Assembly (NCBI RefSeq): GCF_006965485.1
Contig: NZ_CP041360.1
Span: 2,604,001-2,668,000 of the forward strand
Length of the DNA stretch: 64,000 bases
Origin: Spirosoma sp. KCTC 42546
GTDB lineage: Bacteria > Bacteroidota > Bacteroidia > Cytophagales > Spirosomataceae
Direction: 5' to 3'
Shown here: in pieces, positions 36,037 through 43,316 of the stretch
Numbering within the stretch: the stretch's first letter is position 1
Layout of the letters: the number at the start of each line of letters is the position of its first letter
Position numbers and translations under genes: made by a program
Notes under the pieces: model-generated
Seen by the model: the letters and a program-made list of their open reading frames with translations, nothing else
What the model was told of the DNA's origin: nothing
The model's database searches: none

Positions 36037-37023
36037 TTATTTTGACGGGTCTTTTATATAATACTGGTAGGTAATCTGCCAGGTAATGGTTTTGCCCGGT
36101 TCCACATTCAGGTTGATATAAGGTTCAGGGCAAACCGTTGTGGCCGAAGACCAGTACACCAATCGGTCAATCTGCCGATCACCGGTTACGTTTACACCCG
36201 CTCCGGTTTTTGTGTTTTCGACGGCAAGGGCGTAACTCACTGATTTTCCGTTAGTGAGATTGGGGAAATAAGCCTGCTCACGTTTGCCTAACTCGCGCAG
36301 GTAGCTAAGCTGGTTATCGTGAAGTTTGACCAGGTCATTCAGACCTTTGCCACCTTCGGTGGAAAGGCTGGTCGCTGGTAACGTAATAGCATACGCTGGG
36401 CCGGTTGGCTGTTGGTCAATGACGAAAAAGTTGTGGTTATAGACGGTCGTTTCAATCGGACGCTTTCCCGTATTTTTCAGGCTGTGCGTAATCACCAGTT
36501 CGGGTTTACCCTTGGTGAGTTTCAGTGTTTTCTTGTACTCGTAGGCGTACGTGCTATCGGCAAGTGTGTGCGTAAACTGCACCTGATCGGCTTTCTTTTT
36601 TATAGCCCATTTACCCGAATTGGCCAGGATATAAAATTTAAATGAGTTATACGGTTTCTCGTCGGACCGGATCAGACTGCCAATACCAATTTTGACAAAT
36701 GTTCCGCCCGGCTTAGCCGTCGCGTACCCCAATGGTCCAAACTCTTCGACCGGTCCCATGATGGCGTCGTGAGTGGTAGGATTGTAGGTGTCGAACCATT
36801 TGCTGTGATACGTATGTCCTTTGTAATCCAGACTGGCCACTACACCCGACCAGTCGAAACGTGTGCCCCGGTAATAGCCAGTCTCCCCATCAGGCAGGTA
36901 CAACTGTGCATGAATAAGCCCGTTAGAAATCTCTGTTTCGGGAACATCGATAACTGGTTTTAGGCCAAGGGCTAGGCTAATGAAAAGAGCGAAAGAATGA
37001 AAGAGTGAAAGAGCGGTTTTCAT
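36037..37023 (-). CDS. Secreted galactose-mutarotase-like protein
   Basis: 328 residues. The body resembles the aldose-epimerase-like beta-sandwich: LYLPDGETGYYRGTRFDWSGVV, GPVEEFGP, LVITHSLKNTGKRPIETTVYNHNFFVI and PEPYINLNVEPGKTITW. Catalytic His and Glu candidates are present but not proven. The signal peptide is encoded almost wholly by a copy of an intergenic repeat (36984-37016). The start codon lies in a second dispersed repeat. The gene follows the second PQQ dehydrogenase by 13 nt, so they are one unit. Confidence 0.78.
   Translation of the reverse strand: MKTALSLFHSFALFISLALGLKPVIDVPETEISNGLIHAQLYLPDGETGYYRGTRFDWSGVVASLDYKGHTYHSKWFDTYNPTTHDAIMGPVEEFGPLGYATAKPGGTFVKIGIGSLIRSDEKPYNSFKFYILANSGKWAIKKKADQVQFTHTLADSTYAYEYKKTLKLTKGKPELVITHSLKNTGKRPIETTVYNHNFFVIDQQPTGPAYAITLPATSLSTEGGKGLNDLVKLHDNQLSYLRELGKREQAYFPNLTNGKSVSYALAVENTKTGAGVNVTGDRQIDRLVYWSSATTVCPEPYINLNVEPGKTITWQITYQYYIKDPSK
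36984..37016. repeat. Dispersed repeat forming signal-peptide codons
   Basis: The 33 bases are identical to 41660-41692, which lie in an intergenic hairpin. They start AAAGAGCGAAAGAATGAAAG. On the minus strand here they are codons 3-13 of the mutarotase-like gene, giving the hydrophobic TALSLFHSFAL. No complementary second arm is found nearby, so it is a half copy. Confidence 0.8.
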
Positions 37024-37040
37024 AAAAATCAGCGTTCTAT
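37021..37040 (-). repeat. ATAGAAC-type dispersed repeat joining two genes
   Basis: Minus strand: ATAGAACGCTGATTTTTATG. The TAG inside is the stop of the PQQ gene ending at 37037 and the final ATG is the start of the mutarotase-like gene at 37023. A related copy at 39233-39215 supplies the start codon of that same PQQ gene. Confidence 0.7.
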
Positions 37041-39217
37041 TTCAACACAAAGGCGATGTAGTTTCCGCCAAGTTTCTGACCTCTTCCTCCTCCAGCGGCA
37101 ATGACGATGTATTGTTTTCCATTTACCTCATAGCTAATGGGTGTTGCAAAACCACCCGCCGGAAGCTGGTATTCCCAGACAACCTTCCCCGTTTTTTTGT
37201 CGAACGCCCGAATTTTTTCATCCTTGGTTCCTGCTATGAACACCAGACCGCCTGCTGTTGCCAGTGGCCCACCATAGCTATCGGTACCGGTTGTAGGAAT
37301 ACCTTTCTTTGCCAGTTCCGGGTATTCGCCCAGCGGCACCCGCCAGAGGTAATCACCCGTGTTCAGGTCGATGGCGTTCAACGTGCCCCAGGGTGGTTTG
37401 ATACCCGGATAGCCCTCTTTATCTGTAAAGCGTTGCCAGACTTTACTCACGTAGGTTGGCACATAGGGGAAGCCACTCTTGTTCGCTGAAGCAGGCGTAT
37501 TCGTGGAAGCCTGAGCCACCTTTGGCGATCCGGTTTCGGTGTTCAGCAGGAAACTAATGAGCGCATCACGGTCTTTGTCCGACAGATGGCCAAAGGAGGG
37601 CATCCGACCGCTGCCGGTCTTTAGCAGGGTTTTGATCTCATCGACCGACCGCCTTTTACCAATATCGATGAGCGAAGGCAGTTCGGGACCACTTCCGCGT
37701 CGATCCTGCCCATGACAGGCGGCACAATTCGCAATATACAATGCATTGCCAGCCGTGACGGGTGTGTTACGCTGCGCCAGGTCAGCCCGTTTGGTCATGA
37801 TCAGTTCCCAGGGCTCTTCGTTGACATTCTGGTAAAGAATCCCCGACGGATCGATGGCATTGCCGCCCCATTCGGCCCCACCACTGTAGCCAAAAAGCAA
37901 CGTGCCTTTTTCGGACGGTGGAGCGAATTTATTATTCGTTTTAAGCTGAAGAAAACGCTCTTTTACGTAGGCATGTGCTTCCGGCGACAGATCAGTAATG
38001 TCTGCTTCAGTGTATACCTGTCGGTTTAACGGTAGCGGTTTAATAGGGTATTTCTGTGTCGGCCAGGGATGTTCGTCAGGTAAGCCATTGATCGGAACTT
38101 TGCGTTCTTCCACTGGGAATAGTGACGTGCCTTTATCCCGATCCAGTACATACACCAATCCATCTTTGGTCGTCTGTACAACGGCATCGACTCGTTTCCC
38201 GTTACGATTCAGGGTAATGAGATTCGGTGGGCAGGGGTGATCCCGATCCCACAGGTCGTGGTGAATGGTCTGATAGTACCACTTTAGTTTGCCTGTTTCG
38301 GCCTCTAGTGCCATGATGCAGTTAGCAAAGAGATTCTGGCCTTTACGGTCACCTCCGTAGAAATCGGACGCGGGGGAGCCAGTCCCAAAATACACGACGC
38401 CCCTCTTGTCATCGAGCGACATGCCACTCCAGTTATTGACAGCCCCGATTTTCTTGTATGCATCTTTTGGCCAGGTGTCGTAACCCAATTCACCCGGCTG
38501 TGGAATCGTATGAAATACCCACTTCAGTTTGCCCGTCACTACGTCGAACGCCCGAATGTGACCGGGTGCGGCATCGCCCGACTCCGATACGCTCGATCCG
38601 ATGATAAACGTATTCTGGTATACAATCCCCGGTGAGGTCGCATTCACCGACAGCTTGCTCACATCATGGTCCAGATTGGTTTGCAGGCCTTCATGCAAAT
38701 CGGCTTTACCGTCGGTGCCGAAACTGGAAATAGACTCACCTGTTGCTGCATTGATGGCATACAGACTGGAGCCAACCGTATACAGAATCCGCTTATCAGT
38801 TCCACTCTGCCAGTACACAACCCCTCGATTCGAGTTGCGTCGATCGTTCCGTGACGGTTCAAACCGCCAGAGTTGTTCACCAGTACCTGCTTTCAGGGCG
38901 AATAGATTCAAATCCGGTGTAGTACCGTATAGAATCCCGTCCACAACAATAGGCTGGCACTGGATGGCCCGATCGCGCCGACGACCGTTGGCGTCGGGCT
39001 TTTCAGCAGCATCATACATCCAGGCAACCTGTAAGTTTGTTACATTCCGGGTGTTAATCTGGGTCAGTGGTGAGTAGCGATTCCCCGCTTTATTCCCTCC
39101 GTAATTGGGCCAGTCCTTACCCGTCGATAGAGGGCCTTCGCCTGTCACCATGCTGGCGGCAAACGCGCTACCCACTACTAGTCCAAGGATTGCCCCTTTT
39201 CGGTCCAATCGAATCAT
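37037..39217 (-). CDS. PQQ-dependent dehydrogenase with internal cytochrome c domain (second copy)
   Basis: 726 residues, homologous along its length to the protein at 31148. It has a short signal peptide, propeller W-motifs (NLQVAWMYDAA, AFDVVTGKLKWVFHT, ALEAETGKLKWYYQT, AFDKKTGKVVWEYQL) and HHDLWDRDHPCPPN. A haem site CAACH near residue 500 is in an inserted cytochrome with axial-Met region SGRMPSFGHL. It probably oxidises a sugar or polyol in the periplasm. Its start codon ATG lies in a dispersed repeat. The two copies are diverged paralogues rather than a recent duplication. PQQ synthesis genes are not in the window. Confidence 0.88.
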   Translation of the reverse strand: MIRLDRKGAILGLVVGSAFAASMVTGEGPLSTGKDWPNYGGNKAGNRYSPLTQINTRNVTNLQVAWMYDAAEKPDANGRRRDRAIQCQPIVVDGILYGTTPDLNLFALKAGTGEQLWRFEPSRNDRRNSNRGVVYWQSGTDKRILYTVGSSLYAINAATGESISSFGTDGKADLHEGLQTNLDHDVSKLSVNATSPGIVYQNTFIIGSSVSESGDAAPGHIRAFDVVTGKLKWVFHTIPQPGELGYDTWPKDAYKKIGAVNNWSGMSLDDKRGVVYFGTGSPASDFYGGDRKGQNLFANCIMALEAETGKLKWYYQTIHHDLWDRDHPCPPNLITLNRNGKRVDAVVQTTKDGLVYVLDRDKGTSLFPVEERKVPINGLPDEHPWPTQKYPIKPLPLNRQVYTEADITDLSPEAHAYVKERFLQLKTNNKFAPPSEKGTLLFGYSGGAEWGGNAIDPSGILYQNVNEEPWELIMTKRADLAQRNTPVTAGNALYIANCAACHGQDRRGSGPELPSLIDIGKRRSVDEIKTLLKTGSGRMPSFGHLSDKDRDALISFLLNTETGSPKVAQASTNTPASANKSGFPYVPTYVSKVWQRFTDKEGYPGIKPPWGTLNAIDLNTGDYLWRVPLGEYPELAKKGIPTTGTDSYGGPLATAGGLVFIAGTKDEKIRAFDKKTGKVVWEYQLPAGGFATPISYEVNGKQYIVIAAGGGRGQKLGGNYIAFVLK

Positions 39218-39405
39218 AGAAATCAGCGTGTATTGTTATGTATTTTTTAAGAATGTGCCCAGTTAGAAAAGAGCAAATGTCGATTTCTATATAAAGACAC
39301 ATGAAGAAGGAAATTGGATAAAGAACGAGTGTAGTTTGCGTAAAATTTTTGTCAATAAGAAGAATAATAGGCCCTACTTTAAAATTGATTTTGTCAGAAT
39401 AGATT

Positions 39406-39497
39406 TTTTTGTCATGCTGACGCAGGAAGCATCTTAAGGTATCCTAATTTGATAGTAAGGAAACTTTAAGATGCTTCCTGCGTCAGCATGACAAAAA
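39406..39497. repeat. Perfect 32-bp inverted repeat (GTCATGCTGACGCAGG family)
   Basis: Arms 39406-39437 and 39466-39497 are exact complements with a 28-nt loop. The right arm touches the stop codon of the SGNH gene at 39498, so it acts as its terminator, with a run of T on the exit side. The rest of the 39218-39405 gap is AT-rich and holds no gene. Confidence 0.88.
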
Positions 39498-41567
39498 CTA
39501 CTTTCGCCTACTTTCTTGATGGCTATAGTTGAGCTGTGCGGATAGAGCTAATGCTTCTTTATTTGTGGGGTCAATCGTTAAAATTTTTTGTACATAGTTT
39601 GATGTTCCTTTCTTATTATCCATTCGATAGTAGACGCTGGCAATTTGATTTAAAATCGACACATTGGTGGAATCAGTAGCATAGCGTTGTTTGAGAGAAA
39701 TAATCTGCTCTACATTGGCTTTAACCGAATTTAAATCAAATCGGGATTGGTTGTTCTGAATGGCATAATCCAGATACGGCATGGCTTCCTGAGGTCGATC
39801 AAGTTGGAGATAAAGCACAAACAGATACCGTGCTTTGTCGAAGGTTGGGGCTAATGCAAATGCTTTTTTGAAATAGAAAATAGCCGTTTCCTGATCGTTC
39901 AGTTCGCCACTGAGCATGGCTGCCTTTTCATAATAGCGGGCGTCAGTCGGGTATTCCAGTGCCAGCGTTTCGACTACTTTCCGTGCGCTACTCAACGCAC
40001 TACTGCGCATGTAAAAATCATACAAATTACGCAAAGCGTCATCCCAGGTCGTTTGCTGCGTCATCAAGCCATAAGCCAGTTTCTCTTCAACCGATTCAAC
40101 TCGAAACGACTGCGCCGACATGACTTCATTAAACGGCCAGTTCCGTTTGAGATTGGCTACTTTATATAAGCCCGCCAGCGAATCTACTTTCGTAATAGGC
40201 ATATCATGAAGTAGCTGGGCAAAGCTCATTTCCTGTTTATCGTTAACTGTAATAAGCTTCCCTTTTTTCAGCGCTTCATAAAATACCTCCGACAATAAGG
40301 CATAGCCTTTCAGATCAGGATGAACGTGTTCTAAAATCAACTCATCACCAATAATCATGTTGGCTGAATAGGCTTCAAAAAGGGCTTTAGCGTCTACTAG
40401 ATGCGTGTTTTTATATTGCTGAGATAACTGACTAAGAACGCCATTGAATGATTCAGGTGCCCGGAATCGCAGGCCATCTAAGTCTCTTGCCCGCGAGAAA
40501 AGTCGTTTTGCCGCAACGAAATCACCCTGCAAATAAGCTGTTCGCCCCAGGTAGTACGTACACAGCGCGTGGGTGTTATTCAACTGATTAGCCGCCTTGA
40601 AATATGAATAAGCGACTGGCAGATTACCTGTTGTAAGGGCATTCAATCCAAGGTTGTACTTCTTGTTAAATTCGGAGGAAACACGCTTGCTGACAGGAAA
40701 ACTAACAAATGGTTTCAAGTCTTTTTCATTGCTGATGAGATTGCTGACGAAAACCGGAATGCTTTGGTCTGAGAGCAATTGAAGAGTTCGATCCATGTTC
40801 CGGCGAAACTGTTCTACACCTCGCTCATACAGATCTGAACCATAAGGAATCTGTTGATCAGCAACCATCAGCCTCATGCGCGTACCGCCTGAACTCGATT
40901 TGCCTCCTCCGGCCATGCGCTGTAGCGTTTCGTAGCTATTGGTCAGCAACTGCACGAGTCGAAACTGGCGTAGGAATAGAATCAGGTCTACCAGTTGCGG
41001 ATTGCCACCAATGCGTTCGGTTGAACCAACACCCAGCGCCCCGTAGTATTCATTGTGCCCAGTATAAATCAGAACAGCATCGGGTTCATAATTGATGAGT
41101 TCTTTGGCAAAACCAAAGACGGTATACGAATTTACGGCTGTCAATGAGAGATTGATAATCTCAAAATTTCGATCTGCAAATGTGTGCGCCAATCGATATT
41201 GAAGCCATCGATGAAATGAGCCGTTGTGAAAATAAGGGTAGCCTATTGTAGTCGATTCGCCCAGGATAAAAATGCGTAAGGTGTTCTCGTCTTTTTTCTT
41301 TTTAAAGGGTTCACTATTTCCGGTAGTGGCGATTTTTTGATTCGTAAAATATCGTTTAGAGGCATCTGGATTTAATACATAATACCCTTTATCGGCCGGA
41401 TACTCAATGAATAAATCGACGTTATATCCATAGTTAAAAGCACGCAGTATAATTTCAATTAATCCTAGTAAAAAAAACGGAAGTAAAACGGCCGTAATTT
41501 TATAGAGGACTACTCGCCGGGGAGATGGCTTTGCGGGAGGAGTGTATTCTTTCAGCGCATTCATCAT
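39498..41567 (-). CDS. Membrane-anchored SGNH hydrolase with C-terminal TPR repeats
   Basis: 689 residues. One transmembrane helix at about 23-41 places the rest outside the inner membrane. SGNH blocks are visible: GES (103-105) with the nucleophile Ser, GHNE at 170-173 in place of GxND, and a His in LEHVHPD near 418. The last ~200 residues are TPR units (LNDQETAIFYFKKAFALAP, KGTSNYVQKILTIDPTNKEALAL). It may deacetylate glycans. It lies downstream of the first susD on the same strand, after a terminator-like hairpin and a repeat. Confidence 0.82.
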   Translation of the reverse strand: MMNALKEYTPPAKPSPRRVVLYKITAVLLPFFLLGLIEIILRAFNYGYNVDLFIEYPADKGYYVLNPDASKRYFTNQKIATTGNSEPFKKKKDENTLRIFILGESTTIGYPYFHNGSFHRWLQYRLAHTFADRNFEIINLSLTAVNSYTVFGFAKELINYEPDAVLIYTGHNEYYGALGVGSTERIGGNPQLVDLILFLRQFRLVQLLTNSYETLQRMAGGGKSSSGGTRMRLMVADQQIPYGSDLYERGVEQFRRNMDRTLQLLSDQSIPVFVSNLISNEKDLKPFVSFPVSKRVSSEFNKKYNLGLNALTTGNLPVAYSYFKAANQLNNTHALCTYYLGRTAYLQGDFVAAKRLFSRARDLDGLRFRAPESFNGVLSQLSQQYKNTHLVDAKALFEAYSANMIIGDELILEHVHPDLKGYALLSEVFYEALKKGKLITVNDKQEMSFAQLLHDMPITKVDSLAGLYKVANLKRNWPFNEVMSAQSFRVESVEEKLAYGLMTQQTTWDDALRNLYDFYMRSSALSSARKVVETLALEYPTDARYYEKAAMLSGELNDQETAIFYFKKAFALAPTFDKARYLFVLYLQLDRPQEAMPYLDYAIQNNQSRFDLNSVKANVEQIISLKQRYATDSTNVSILNQIASVYYRMDNKKGTSNYVQKILTIDPTNKEALALSAQLNYSHQESRRK

Positions 41568-41612
41568 TAATTAAAAAAATATATCTTCCTGAAAAGCATT
41601 CCCGGCGCACAA

Positions 41613-41641
41613 AAAGCATAGCAGAAATTCCACTATGCTTT
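41613..41641 (-). terminator. Intrinsic terminator after the first susD
   Basis: A 9-bp stem (AAAGCATAG and complement) at 41613-41621/41633-41641, with a T run on the minus strand exit side. Confidence 0.72.
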
Positions 41642-41657
41642 CCAAACCAACCTATAA

Positions 41658-41740
41658 TGAAAGAGCGAAAGAATGAAAGAGTGAAAGAGCGGATAAGTTG
41701 ATGCGACTGTTTTTCACTCTTTCATTCTTTCGCTCTTTCA
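41658..41740. repeat. Perfect 29-bp inverted repeat, GAAAGAGCGAAAGAATG family
   Basis: Arms 41658-41686 and 41712-41740 are exact complements with a 25-nt loop. The right arm abuts the susD stop codon at 41742. The left arm and its flank are identical over 33 bases to the signal-peptide codons at 36984-37016. Confidence 0.85.
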
Positions 41741-41741
41741 C

Positions 41742-43274
41742 TTAGTAGCCGTCATTCTGTGTCCAGGTCGGATTCCTGGACATTTCGTTCACTGGGATGG
41801 GGGCTAAGTATTTCTGGGCGAAATTTGTATTCGCCGGAATTGGATTTTCGGCCGAACTTCGGGCGGCTACAATCTGAGGCAGTAGCTGTAACCGAACAAT
41901 ATCAAACCACCGCACACCGAACTCGCCCGCAAATTCATAGGCCCGTTCATACACAACCGCATCCCGGAAAGCAGTCGCCGAAAGGCCTGTCGTCAGGTCG
42001 GGCAAACCTGCCCGTTTCCGTACCTGATTGATGGCGCTATAGCTTGCCGCGGTTGGTCCACCGGCGGCCATAGCTGATGCTTCGGCATAGATTAACAGCA
42101 CCTGTGGATAGCGAATGACATCGTACACTTTGTTCGTACTCGGATTGATGGCATCTATGGTAGTTTCGGTTTCCGACACGCCATCGCCATTTAAACCCGC
42201 CCGGAACTTCTTGTAATAGGGGTGACCAGCGTGCGTTTCGGGCGAATCCCAGGGAACCAGCTTAAACGTTTTTCCATCGGGCTGGCGTAATTTGATCGTT
42301 GTATAAAACGTTGCATCCGTCCGGGAACATTTGGGTGCATTTTTATAGAAATTGATTTCCGGATAATAATCATCCCAGCCACTTGATCCGTTCGTTGCGA
42401 TTTCATCGAGCGGTACAGAAGACGACCCTGCACTCCGAAGCGGAAGTCCCCCGCTTACATTGTACTGGAAACCAAAAATAGACTCGGAGCTATTGTTGGT
42501 CGTGAACACGGTTGCGTAAGGCGTATTGAGGTTATAGACACCCGATTGCATGACCGAATTCGCTTCATCGGCAGCCAGTTTGTAATTACTCTCCTGGTTA
42601 AGTGGCCAGCCCGTCATGCTCAGGTACACATCGGCCAGGAGCGAGCGGGCGGCCATCTGGTTCGCCTTGCCCGGTTGGTTCGGGAATGAAATGGGCAACA
42701 GCTCCTTCGCTTTCTGTAAATCGCTGATGATAGCTGCGTACACTTTGTCGACCGGATCACGCGGAGGGCGGTCGTTTACATCGATCTGGGTCAGAATAAT
42801 CGGGACGGGCCCAAATGTTCGAACCAGATAAAAATACCCTAAGGCCCGCAAGAAATACGCCTGACCCGCTGCCTGATTTTTCAGGACATCTGTAGAGCCC
42901 ACTTTAGCGTAATTAGCGATCACGTTGTTTGCCTGATAGATTCCCTGCCAGGGGCCTTGCCATTGAGCTACCAGACTTAAGTTGCCACTACCACCACTCA
43001 GGCGGTCAAAGAGCCGGAAATCTTCTTTATTCAGGCCGGGGTCGGTTGTAAAGTCATCTGAGCCAAAATAAGATGTGCTTCGGTTGGTAAAACCCCAGGC
43101 ACCATCCCGCGCAAACTGAATATAGATAGCCGATACGGATGCATCCAGATCCGACTGGGTTTTAAAATAGGTTCCGGGTGTCAAACTGCCTTTGGGGTCT
43201 TCAATTAAACTCTGACAGCCGCTAACCAAAATCAAGGCAAGAAAGACAAGGAATAAGGAATATTTGGTGTTCAT
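41742..43274 (-). CDS. susD: SusD/RagB-family glycan-binding lipoprotein (first locus)
   Basis: 510 residues. The lipobox LALILVSGC gives Cys at about residue 20. N-terminal TPR-like helices (DLDASVSAIYIQFAR, YFLRALGYFYLVRTFGPVPII) and the C-terminal NQVRKRAGLPDL and YERAYEFAGEFGVRWFDIVRL are classic SusD signatures. It sits on the outer membrane over the SusC barrel and captures a glycan. It follows susC by 42 nt in the same operon. Confidence 0.95.
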   Translation of the reverse strand: MNTKYSLFLVFLALILVSGCQSLIEDPKGSLTPGTYFKTQSDLDASVSAIYIQFARDGAWGFTNRSTSYFGSDDFTTDPGLNKEDFRLFDRLSGGSGNLSLVAQWQGPWQGIYQANNVIANYAKVGSTDVLKNQAAGQAYFLRALGYFYLVRTFGPVPIILTQIDVNDRPPRDPVDKVYAAIISDLQKAKELLPISFPNQPGKANQMAARSLLADVYLSMTGWPLNQESNYKLAADEANSVMQSGVYNLNTPYATVFTTNNSSESIFGFQYNVSGGLPLRSAGSSSVPLDEIATNGSSGWDDYYPEINFYKNAPKCSRTDATFYTTIKLRQPDGKTFKLVPWDSPETHAGHPYYKKFRAGLNGDGVSETETTIDAINPSTNKVYDVIRYPQVLLIYAEASAMAAGGPTAASYSAINQVRKRAGLPDLTTGLSATAFRDAVVYERAYEFAGEFGVRWFDIVRLQLLPQIVAARSSAENPIPANTNFAQKYLAPIPVNEMSRNPTWTQNDGY

Positions 43275-43316
43275 GGTTTTGTCTTCTGATTGAATGTTTA
43301 ATCGTACAAACAGTAC

